Assembly: GCA_900547275.1 (NCBI GenBank) | Contig: URGA01000006.1 | Coordinates: 1 to 46,348, forward strand | DNA from: an uncultured Oscillospiraceae bacterium | GTDB taxonomy: Bacteria > Bacillota > Clostridia > Oscillospirales > Acutalibacteraceae | Length of the DNA: 46,348 nucleotides | Direction of reading: 5' to 3' | Part shown: positions 16,225 to 23,880 of the stretch, piece after piece | How the letters are laid out: the number at the start of each line of letters is the position of its first letter | Numbering within the stretch: the stretch's first letter is position 1 | Position numbers and translations under genes: made by a program | The notes under the pieces: generated by a model | Database searches by the model: none | Seen by the model: only the letters and a program-made list of their open reading frames with translations | Told to the model about the DNA's origin: nothing

Positions 16225-17837
16225 TATATTTTGCTTTTCGGCAGGTGGTAGTTCGGTGTTGCTTCTTTTTCTATTACATTCAGCTCATTATCTAAGAACA
16301 CAACTTTTTTGTTCATCTTAACTGCTTCATGGATAACTCCCCTCATTCCGTCATTAATACATAAGCAGCTTCCCAGTTTGTACAAGAGGGGATAATAGAT
16401 ATCAGGAGATGAAAAATAATGTATATTCTTTTCATTACGTATTGCGTTAAGCTCGGTATTTGTGAAAACGCCGAAAAAGTCAAAGACAAACAGTTCGCCG
16501 GCTTTGGCGCTAAGGGCTTTTACATAATCCAGTGCTTCCTCAGCTGAGAGATGGTTGTCAAGAACGATATAAGGAATATCTTCCTCAACTTCAGGTAAAG
16601 CGGTGATGCTTATTGTGTCAAGCCCTCTGATAGACTTTTGGCTTACTATGAAATAGCGCTTTGAATCAATTTCAAATGTTTCCTGTTCTTTTTCAGGGTT
16701 GTTTTGGCAAAACGGAACGTAGTCAATTAGCGTTGATTTGCCTTCAAAAATCTTTTTGTTAAAATTCAGCGCTTTGTCCATGCTGTCTTTGTTTAGGAAA
16801 AGAATGCTGTCGTTAAGACCTACGTAAAAAGCTTTCCCCCCTAAATTGGAGGCGGTAGATTGATAATTGTTCATATCCACCGTTATTTTTTTACCGCCCA
16901 GCGTTTCAATAAGCCAGCGCCAGTAGAAAACGTCATATTTCAGATTGAAAACTATGTCGTAATCTGTTGTGCCGAAAACGCGCAGACATTCGTTTTTGAA
17001 AACGTCTTTCGGAAGAAACGCGTTAATTTTTTTCGGGTTTGTAATGAAGTTGTATTCATTTTTCAAAAATGCAAGGCGTTTGTTTGTTTCGGAGTCAGTC
17101 AGTATTTTTCCCTTTTTCGCAAGCAGATGAATTTTGGGATCAAGTTTTTCAAACTTGTGGCTGTATTCGTCTACATATTTCCAGTCAACAAGAAGAGTTA
17201 TATCGTATTTCTCAAGATCCATCCATTGAACAGAGTTTGAAAAGGCGTTATAAAGGGAGTCTATATACTCCATATTTACAACGAATAAAAGTTTTGTTTT
17301 GGCTGACTTGAATTTAGAGTTTTTAAGACTGCGTTTTGCAAGAGCCTTAAGAAAATCTGAAAAAGATATTGAATTTTCGCCTTCTGAGCCGATAAACCAG
17401 TCGGTTTTGTTTGCGGCGGAAGTTATGTTGATTCTGCTTCTGGCGTCTGTTGCGGCGGAATTTATGTGGTTGATAACGACCTGGCCGCGGCGCTTAATGA
17501 AATCAGCATAAAGAAATGTATCAGTATAAATATACTGAGCTGTTGCCAAAGCGTTGTAATATTCCGTGGAATCTTTTTTTACAGCTTTGACATAAGAAAC
17601 GTTTTTAAAATCGTCCTTAAAATATTCTCTTACGTAGACCGTCATTTTGCTGTCTTTAAGAGCGTTTACTATCTTGGTAACTCTTTTAAGGCTGGCGCCT
17701 CTTGATTTTGAGAGAATAAGAACGGTGCGTTTCTTTACTTTGTTTTGCATTGCCTTAAAATAAGGCGTTTCTTCAAAAGCTTCTTCATATTTAAATGAGA
17801 GATATTCGGTGCGGGGTGATACTAAATTCTTTTTCAT
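16224..17837 (-). CDS. Degenerate relative of the glycerophosphotransferase-GT4 fusion, probable non-catalytic protein
   Basis: A 537-residue protein with no direct family name. Residues about 35-180 resemble the front of the adjacent fusion protein: ATAQYIYTDTFLYADFIKRR then GQVVINHIN aligns with its SKAKYLINNSTWQYYFAKK then GQVIVNTWHG, but the catalytic WHG is replaced and the rest of that domain, including the second His, is missing. From about residue 185 (KTKLLFVVNMEYIDSLYN) it resembles the fusion's GT4 half, but the E-x7-E donor motif is not visible near the C-terminus (CINDGMRGVIHEAVKMN). Either a pseudoenzyme with a scaffold or regulatory role, or a diverged transferase. It is not a broken gene: the frame is open, and an AAGGAGGGTG site precedes ATG 17837 and overlaps the upstream stop. 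Last gene of the operon. Confidence 0.75.
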   Translation of the reverse strand: MKKNLVSPRTEYLSFKYEEAFEETPYFKAMQNKVKKRTVLILSKSRGASLKRVTKIVNALKDSKMTVYVREYFKDDFKNVSYVKAVKKDSTEYYNALATAQYIYTDTFLYADFIKRRGQVVINHINSAATDARSRINITSAANKTDWFIGSEGENSISFSDFLKALAKRSLKNSKFKSAKTKLLFVVNMEYIDSLYNAFSNSVQWMDLEKYDITLLVDWKYVDEYSHKFEKLDPKIHLLAKKGKILTDSETNKRLAFLKNEYNFITNPKKINAFLPKDVFKNECLRVFGTTDYDIVFNLKYDVFYWRWLIETLGGKKITVDMNNYQSTASNLGGKAFYVGLNDSILFLNKDSMDKALNFNKKIFEGKSTLIDYVPFCQNNPEKEQETFEIDSKRYFIVSQKSIRGLDTISITALPEVEEDIPYIVLDNHLSAEEALDYVKALSAKAGELFVFDFFGVFTNTELNAIRNEKNIHYFSSPDIYYPLLYKLGSCLCINDGMRGVIHEAVKMNKKVVFLDNELNVIEKEATPNYHLPKSKI

Positions 17838-17851
17838 TTTTTTCACCCTCC

Positions 17852-20347
17852 TTAATTCAAGCATGCTTCAAATTGATCAATGGCCTGTTTGTTAAATTCA
17901 TCTAAATCAAATTTGAATTTATTTGGTACTTTGCCTTCTGTAAATGCTTTCATACCTTCATACATATCTTCTTCTTCAAATTCGATTATTAACTGTCCGT
18001 CAGGTTTTATGCTGTCTTTCACAGCAGGGAAATTAGTTGCAATAATTGCAAGGTTTACGGCTCTGGCTTCTTGCAAAACCATTGATTGCCCCTCGTAAAA
18101 AGAAGAAAGAATGAAGCAATCACAGTATCTCATAAAAGTAAATGGGTCATTTAAATTACCGGTCAATATTACTTTACCCGTAAGACCCAGTTTCCTAATT
18201 AAATTTCTGGTATCGTTGCAAAGCGGTCCGTTACCAATAATGTAAAGTCTGACGTTTTCATTCTCTTTGTATAGGCGCGCAAAGCCTTTAATAAGATTTT
18301 CGTGGTTTTTTTCAGGAGAAAGTCTTCCGACTGTTACAAAATTGATGTTGTTTTTGTCAGGTTTTGGTACAAGGAAAATTTCGTTAGAATCGACCGAAGT
18401 GCTGAAAGCCAGTACATTTTTATTTTCAAATGTGCATGGCTCCATATTTATGCATCCCGGTATTGTGCGCTCGATGCTAATTAGGTTATTTGCATAAGCA
18501 AAACGATCTTCATTTTCAGGTGTGGATAAGTCTTTTTTATTCTCAAGCATTGTGGTATATGAGCAGCTTACATATTTGTCATAATGCTTATATGCCTTAA
18601 AAATATTATCCATTTCACGTTTGAAAATGTATTTTCCATTGACGCAGCGATTATATTCTTTCATTATAACGCTGTGCATCCAAATAATTTTTTTGGTGTC
18701 TTTCTGTGAAAGATAGATGTTTGTCCAAAAGGCGTTAAAACCGCTGAAATTGATTAAATAGTCAAATTTAACGTCTCCGAATGAGCGCTTAAATTCGCAG
18801 TTGTAGAAATCAGATGGATAAAGTTCCGGATTTTCTTCTTCCGTTATAGCGTTGTCAATGCAATACATTGTTTTAGCTTCGTCTTCAATATCCACTACTT
18901 TTGGCGAAACACGGCAGAGCACCCTGACATTTGGGTTAATATCATTTACATAATTTTTTGCATTGTTTGCTCCTATTGCAAAAAATGTGATGTCGTATTT
19001 ATCATAATCTAAATGATTCATTAGATTAAGCACAGAGTAACTAATACCGTTGACTTTAATGCAGTCAGTATGGAAAAGAATTTTGATTTTATTATTTTTT
19101 AATGAGATTGTATTGCTTTCATCTCCAAAGAAAACCGCATTTACAACTCTTTCACAAACGTTGCCGTCGTCATTTTTTGTGTATTTTTCTTTGACGTACG
19201 CATATTTGCTGAAGTCAAAAAATGTTGAATAATTTTCAATATCTCCGCACCAGCGGGCAATCTGTTCAAGATCGTCAGATACAGGTCCCGGCAAATTTTC
19301 AACAGGGAAATAAAGACCTCTTTCTTTTTCATAAAACTCCAAATCCGGAACATAGAAAATGAGTGGTTTGTCGGTAACAAGAAAATCAAAGAATATGCTG
19401 GAATAGTCTGAAATAAGGATGTCTGTGATGCCGAGAAGAGCGTTTGTGTTTACTGTTGCAGGAACATAGTTGTCCTGAAGCAAACCTTTTTCAGCCAGTG
19501 ATTTATATACAATCTGATGAGGCTTGAAAAGCACCTGATATTCGTTTTTGTCAACGTGTTTATATATTGTTTCGATAAACTTGTTGTATTTGTCGATCTC
19601 AACATCCGGGGTGCTGAACTTAACTCCTCTCCAAGTGGGAGCATACAAGATCAATTTTTTTGTCTTGTCATAGTTCACGCCTGCGACTTTGAGTTCTCTT
19701 TCAATCAGGTCACGGTCTGGGTGCAAAGTATTGTCAATTCTCGGATATCCTGTTTCAATTATTTTTCCCGGGAATATGCCTTCAAGTTTAAATGCATGCC
19801 GAAAATTATCAGTAGTAAATTCAACAGGACTGATAAGATAATCAGTCATGAGCATATTTCTGATAACGTTTGCAACATGAATATTACCGTCAAGCACGTC
19901 GTAACCGAGATTTTTTAGCGGAATGCCGTGCCATGTGTTGACAATAACCTGTCCCGGCTTTTTTGCAAAATAATATTGCCATGTGCTGTTGTTGATTAAA
20001 TATTTTGCTTTTGAAAGATAGACAAAATATTCCTGAGTAAAGGGGACAACAAATTTTACTTTGTCGTTTCCTTCAAACTCAGCCATTATCTTTTCTCTTA
20101 AATCGCTTTCTTCAAGAACAATAACGTGGGTGAAATCCGAAAACCTGCTGTCTTTAACAAGATAGCGGAAAAGCGCCCCGGGATTGCATGTTATACCCCT
20201 GCCGTAAAATGCTTCGTAAAGAATCATTTTGTCGTCTATAGTGTTGTTTTTTCTGGCGTTGTAATAATCTGCGCGGGTAGCAAAAGCTTTACTTGAATTG
20301 TAAAGTCGCTGAGCCTCGGTGATATAAGGAGTAAGTTCTTTTTCCAT
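17852..20347 (-). CDS. Fusion of CDP-glycerol glycerophosphotransferase and GT4 glycosyltransferase
   Basis: An 831-residue two-domain protein. Residues about 30-400 form a glycerophosphotransferase: NTWHGIPLKNLGYD (His140), ILYAPTWRGVK, LFKPHQIVY (His277, in KPH rather than KFH) and ILISDYSSIFFDFLV. Residues about 425-831 are a GT-B retaining glycosyltransferase of family GT4: KIKILFHTDCIKVNGISYS (acceptor-side Rossmann start), FVTVGRLSPEKNHENLIKGF, YIIGNGP and SSFYEGQSMVLQEARAV with the E-x7-E donor motif. The simplest reading is an enzyme that both adds glycerol-phosphate and glycosylates the same polymer, in the cytoplasm at the membrane. Third gene of the minus-strand operon, 20 bases after the second acyltransferase; AAAGGAAAG precedes ATG 20347. 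Confidence 0.9.
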   Translation of the reverse strand: MEKELTPYITEAQRLYNSSKAFATRADYYNARKNNTIDDKMILYEAFYGRGITCNPGALFRYLVKDSRFSDFTHVIVLEESDLREKIMAEFEGNDKVKFVVPFTQEYFVYLSKAKYLINNSTWQYYFAKKPGQVIVNTWHGIPLKNLGYDVLDGNIHVANVIRNMLMTDYLISPVEFTTDNFRHAFKLEGIFPGKIIETGYPRIDNTLHPDRDLIERELKVAGVNYDKTKKLILYAPTWRGVKFSTPDVEIDKYNKFIETIYKHVDKNEYQVLFKPHQIVYKSLAEKGLLQDNYVPATVNTNALLGITDILISDYSSIFFDFLVTDKPLIFYVPDLEFYEKERGLYFPVENLPGPVSDDLEQIARWCGDIENYSTFFDFSKYAYVKEKYTKNDDGNVCERVVNAVFFGDESNTISLKNNKIKILFHTDCIKVNGISYSVLNLMNHLDYDKYDITFFAIGANNAKNYVNDINPNVRVLCRVSPKVVDIEDEAKTMYCIDNAITEEENPELYPSDFYNCEFKRSFGDVKFDYLINFSGFNAFWTNIYLSQKDTKKIIWMHSVIMKEYNRCVNGKYIFKREMDNIFKAYKHYDKYVSCSYTTMLENKKDLSTPENEDRFAYANNLISIERTIPGCINMEPCTFENKNVLAFSTSVDSNEIFLVPKPDKNNINFVTVGRLSPEKNHENLIKGFARLYKENENVRLYIIGNGPLCNDTRNLIRKLGLTGKVILTGNLNDPFTFMRYCDCFILSSFYEGQSMVLQEARAVNLAIIATNFPAVKDSIKPDGQLIIEFEEEDMYEGMKAFTEGKVPNKFKFDLDEFNKQAIDQFEACLN

Positions 20348-20367
20348 TTTTCTTTCCTTTTACTAAT

Positions 20368-21531
20368 TTATATTTTATCAATTAAAAGACATACCTTATC
20401 GGAAATCATTTTAATTATTTTATCAAAACGAATAAGTTTTTTCAATAATTCAATTACTATTGAAATTGCCAGTGAGATAGCAAACAAAACTAACGCTATA
20501 ATCCAGAAACTTTTAAATGAATAAATAAAGTCTGCAAAAAACGTTTTTCTGAAAAAAGTATGAATTAACAATATGTTCATTGCGTGTTTTCCCAAAAAAG
20601 CGAGAATTTGTTTTACAATAGGAATCCTGATTATATATTCCTTAAAGAAATAAATGAAAACTAACGGTACAATTGTGTAGTGAAGTTCCCACAACTTGCT
20701 CTTTGAAACACGGTCAAACAGTATAAAACTTATAACAAGAATAGCTAATATAGGTATGAATTTAATTGCTTTATCTGCTTTTTCGTTTTTCAACCATTTT
20801 AATTTTGAAAGACGTTCAAACGCATTGAATTTAGCAAAAAACATACCTATTACCATAATGGTAACAAACGAGTACGGACTATCTCCTTCAGAAGCTCCTA
20901 TTGGCAAAACACGCGGAAGCATTATAAGCATTATAAGAAGAATAAAATAGCCCCATTTGTCCGTTATTTTTATAAATAGCGGTACAACTAAAATGAAAAA
21001 TATTAACGCTCCGATATACCACCACGTGGTGTTCATAGACGGAGTGCCAAAAAGATTGGCAAGCCCGAGAAAATCAATTACTGCGTAAACGGCGCCTCTA
21101 ATCATACCGTCATCACAGTAGACATCAACAGGGTAGCCGTCATAAATTTGAGTTATAATGAAAGAAATAATATAAACGAGCCAAAATCCGCTCATGTATT
21201 TTAATAATTTATCAGACGTCCATTTTGCGCTTAATTTTAGACTGCTTTTGCTTTTTGATGCGGAAATATAGAAAAAATATCCCGCCAAAAATGATAAGAT
21301 CGAAAAGCATATTTTGAAGTAACTGGATAATTCAACAGCAAAATCCTGAGAAAATGGCGCAAAACTTACGTTGTAGTTTTCAAAAAGCGAAGGCGTTCTG
21401 AAGCAATGATGAAATATCATCATTATTATTGCAACCCCTGATAAACACAGAGCGTCAGTCTTCGTCAGACTGCGGTCAGATGTGCTTTGCTGAGGTGCAT
21501 CGCCGAAGTTCTTTTTAAGATTGTTTTTCAT
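20368..21531 (-). CDS. Acyltransferase-3 family membrane protein (O-acyltransferase), copy 2
   Basis: A 387-residue polytopic protein of the acyltransferase-3 (OafA/WecH-like) family, which moves acetyl or other acyl groups across the membrane onto surface glycans. About 10 hydrophobic helices; the family's N-terminal motif is seen as CLSGVAIIMMIFHHCF, with the His pair expected to be catalytic, and NTTWWYIGALIFF matches the conserved mid-protein segment. It is a close paralogue of the gene just upstream, with identical blocks such as FERLSKLKWLKNEKADKA and SDKVCLLIDKI. Spacing of 22 bases to that gene and 20 to the following fusion gene marks an operon. Probable role: O-acylation of the teichoic-acid-like polymer; the acyl group is unknown. 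Confidence 0.85.
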   Translation of the reverse strand: MKNNLKKNFGDAPQQSTSDRSLTKTDALCLSGVAIIMMIFHHCFRTPSLFENYNVSFAPFSQDFAVELSSYFKICFSILSFLAGYFFYISASKSKSSLKLSAKWTSDKLLKYMSGFWLVYIISFIITQIYDGYPVDVYCDDGMIRGAVYAVIDFLGLANLFGTPSMNTTWWYIGALIFFILVVPLFIKITDKWGYFILLIMLIMLPRVLPIGASEGDSPYSFVTIMVIGMFFAKFNAFERLSKLKWLKNEKADKAIKFIPILAILVISFILFDRVSKSKLWELHYTIVPLVFIYFFKEYIIRIPIVKQILAFLGKHAMNILLIHTFFRKTFFADFIYSFKSFWIIALVLFAISLAISIVIELLKKLIRFDKIIKMISDKVCLLIDKI

Positions 21532-21553
21532 TCTTCCGATTCCTTATTATTTG

Positions 21554-22672
21554 TTATATTTTATCAATCAACAAGCATACTTTATCTGAGAACGCTTTGA
21601 TAAATTTATCATAGCGTATGAGCTTTTTCAGCGCTTCAATAACTATTGAAACCCCAAGAGAAACCCCGAAAAGCACCAGCGCTATAAGCCAGAATTTTTC
21701 AAACGAATAGGTGAAATCCATGAAAAACGTATATCGAAAAAAGGTGTGAACTAAAAATATATTCATTGAGTGCTTTCCAAAGAAAGCAAGAACCTGTTTA
21801 ACAACGGGGATCCTTACAATATATTCTTTGCAGAAATAGATGAAAATCATCGGAATAATAGCATAATGAAGCTCCCAAAATTCCTCAATTTCAACTCGGT
21901 TGTAAACAATTTCGCTGATAACAACGAGAGCCAAAAGCGGTAAGAATTTTAAAGCTTTGTCCGCTTTTTCATTTTTAAGCCATTTTAGTTTTGATAAACG
22001 CTCAAATATGTTATATTTTGCAAAAGCCATACCGATTGCCAGAATTACAGCAAAGGAATAAGCTGTGGTAGTTCCCGGAAAACCGATAGGTAAGACTCTC
22101 GGTATAAAAACAAGCAGAGCAATCAGTGAAAAGAAACCGAATTCATCTGAATATTTTACAAAAATAGGAATAACGGCAATAAAGAAAATAGCCGCGCTCA
22201 TATACCACCATGTAGCGCATAGTGTCGGAGTGCCAAAAGCATTTGCCAAACCTAAAAAGTCAATTATTCCGTAAACAGCGCCTTGTATCATATCGTTTTT
22301 GCAGTATCTTTCTGTTGCAAAACCGGCAAAAACTTCTGATAAAATAAGCACCAGCAGATATACAACCCAGAAGCCGCTTAATGTTTTTATAAGTCTTGAA
22401 GCAGTCCATTTGGCACAGCTTTTCGGCTGGAGTTTGTTTTTGGATGCTGAGCAGTAAAGACCGTAACCTGAAATAAAAGCAAAAATTGAAACACATATTT
22501 TGCAGAAATAGCTGAAATCAATAACTCCCTCTTGAGTGAAAGGGAAAAAGTCAACAGCGTATCCCTCAAAACGAGTTGCTGATGCAAAGCAATGATGATA
22601 AATCAGAAGTATGATTGCTATGCCTTTGAGACATTGCGAATCGGTTTTTGATAACCCTTTATTGCTTATCAC
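21554..22672 (-). CDS. Acyltransferase-3 family membrane protein (O-acyltransferase), copy 1
   Basis: A 372-residue membrane O-acyltransferase, first gene of the minus-strand operon. CLKGIAIILLIYHHCF near the N-terminus carries the family's His pair, and CATWWYMSAAIFF is the second conserved region; about 10 helices follow the usual topology. Its start is GTG at 22672, 7 bases after AGGTGG. The tandem paralogue downstream is similar along its whole length, so this is a local duplication; divergence is highest in the N-terminal outer loop (about residues 25-55) and around residue 240, which could change substrate choice. A promoter with overlapping palindrome lies upstream. Alternative role: acylation of another surface glycan. 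Confidence 0.85.
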   Translation of the reverse strand: MISNKGLSKTDSQCLKGIAIILLIYHHCFASATRFEGYAVDFFPFTQEGVIDFSYFCKICVSIFAFISGYGLYCSASKNKLQPKSCAKWTASRLIKTLSGFWVVYLLVLILSEVFAGFATERYCKNDMIQGAVYGIIDFLGLANAFGTPTLCATWWYMSAAIFFIAVIPIFVKYSDEFGFFSLIALLVFIPRVLPIGFPGTTTAYSFAVILAIGMAFAKYNIFERLSKLKWLKNEKADKALKFLPLLALVVISEIVYNRVEIEEFWELHYAIIPMIFIYFCKEYIVRIPVVKQVLAFFGKHSMNIFLVHTFFRYTFFMDFTYSFEKFWLIALVLFGVSLGVSIVIEALKKLIRYDKFIKAFSDKVCLLIDKI

Positions 22673-22716
22673 GTTTATCCACCTTTAATAAGATAATCTA
22701 TTAAATTATGACAGAA

Positions 22717-22745
22717 ATTATATCATATTAAGCGCGTGTTGTAAA
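22717..22745 (-). promoter_or_regulatory. Promoter for the acyltransferase-fusion operon
   Basis: On the minus strand, TTTACA (22745-22740), 17-base spacer, TATAAT (22722-22717). The -35 hexamer overlaps the perfect palindrome TAAATG-N5-CATTTA (22742-22758), a likely operator. Confidence 0.7.
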
Positions 22746-22945
22746 TGAATTGCATTTATATTAAACCAAAGCAGAGAAAATTTGCCGCTTTCTTGGCAAA
22801 ATACAGACGATTGTCAAAAATAAACAAAGTATAAACCAATGGACAATTGGTGGAAAAATACACTATTTTTTGCAGGCATATTTACTGAAAAACGTCGGAA
22901 AAATAATTCGGATTTATTCAGAATTCTAAAATTCGCCCAATAATC

Positions 22946-22973
22946 TTGATATTCTTTGACTTATAATTATAAT
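22946..22973 (+). promoter_or_regulatory. Promoter for nfnAB
   Basis: TTGATA (22946-22951), 16-base spacer, TATAAT (22968-22973), giving a leader of about 65 bases that contains the CGGAAA hairpin. Confidence 0.65.
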
Positions 22974-23043
22974 TTATTTATAGAATTAAAATATTGAAAT
23001 AACGGAAAGTGAATTTCCGAATTTTATTTACGGTAGTGATAGT

Positions 23044-23880
23044 ATGTACAAAATTTTAAAAAAAGAAGCGCTTAACCCAACTGTTATGCGCATGGTTATA
23101 GAAGCACCGTTCGTTGCTAAAAAGGCGCTTGCGGGTCAGTTTATAATTCTGAGAGTTGATGAAAACGGAGAAAGAATTCCGCTTACCATCGCCGATTATG
23201 ACAGAGAAGCAGGAACAATAACCATTATTTTCCAGATAGTCGGAGCCACAACCACTCTTTTATCAAAAAAAGAAGAGGGAGAATGCCTTGCTGATTTCGT
23301 TGGTCCTCTGGGCAACCCAAGCAAGACCGAGGGCTATAAGAAAGTTGCAGTTATCGGCGGCGGCGTGGGCTGCGCAATTGCTTATCCCGTTGCAAAAGCA
23401 CTTCATGAAAACGGCGCTGAGGTTCATTCAATCGTAGGCTTTAGAAACAAAGACCTTGTTATCCTTGAAGATGATTTCAAAGACGTTTCCGATAAGTATG
23501 TTTTAATGACTGACGACGGAACGGCAGGTGAAAAGGGCCTTGTTACAAACGCTCTTGAAAATCTTATCAACGAGGGCAACGATTACGACCTTGTAATGGC
23601 TATCGGTCCGCTTGTTATGATGAAATTTGTGTGCAAACTCACAGAGAAATATAATATAAAAACCGTCGTTTCAATGAACCCGATTATGATTGACGGAACA
23701 GGAATGTGCGGCGGATGCAGACTGCGCGTAGGCGGAGAAACAAAATTTGCCTGCGTTGACGGCCCCGAATTTGACGGTCATCTTGTAGATTTTGACGCTG
23801 CAATCGAGCGTTCTGCAATGTATCGTGAATTTGAACGCGAAGCAAGCTGTAATCTTATGAATGCGGAGGTGAAAGACTGA
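23044..23880 (+). CDS. nfnA: Ferredoxin:NADP+ oxidoreductase subunit A (NfnA / sulfide dehydrogenase beta-like)
   Basis: A 278-residue FAD and [2Fe-2S] protein of the ferredoxin-NADP reductase type, the small subunit of the NADH-dependent reduced ferredoxin:NADP+ oxidoreductase. The complex couples NADH and reduced ferredoxin oxidation to NADP+ reduction by flavin-based electron bifurcation. Order: flavin-binding barrel (AGQFIILRV then RIPLTIADY), nucleotide-binding domain (VAVIGGGVGCAIAYPVAKAL) and a C-terminal cluster loop (DGTGMCGGCRLRV and KFACVDGPEFDGH) with three Cys and a nearby Asp; an Asp plus three Cys ligation is described for this subunit. The ribosome site is weak (GGTAGTG). Its stop overlaps the nfnB start by one base (TGATG), the usual gene order for this pair. 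The older database name is sulfide dehydrogenase subunit. Confidence 0.92.
   Translation: MYKILKKEALNPTVMRMVIEAPFVAKKALAGQFIILRVDENGERIPLTIADYDREAGTITIIFQIVGATTTLLSKKEEGECLADFVGPLGNPSKTEGYKKVAVIGGGVGCAIAYPVAKALHENGAEVHSIVGFRNKDLVILEDDFKDVSDKYVLMTDDGTAGEKGLVTNALENLINEGNDYDLVMAIGPLVMMKFVCKLTEKYNIKTVVSMNPIMIDGTGMCGGCRLRVGGETKFACVDGPEFDGHLVDFDAAIERSAMYREFEREASCNLMNAEVKD

Larger units (their letters stand above)
22673..23043. other. Divergent intergenic region with several inverted repeats
   Basis: This 371-base gap between divergent units has no ORF of note. It contains promoters for both directions and four inverted repeats: TAAATG-N5-CATTTA (22742-22758), TTTGCC-N8-GGCAAA (22781-22800), ACCAAT-N5-ATTGGT (22835-22851) and CGGAAA-N5-TTTCCG (23003-23019). 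The last would be in the nfnA leader. No regulator is assigned. Confidence 0.6.

Noticed and set aside
22811..22827. Rex-like site TTGTCAAAAATAAACAA before nfnAB
   Set aside because: The arms resemble TTGT/ACAA half-sites, but the spacing is one base short of the 18-base Rex consensus and the inner bases do not match, so I do not call it.
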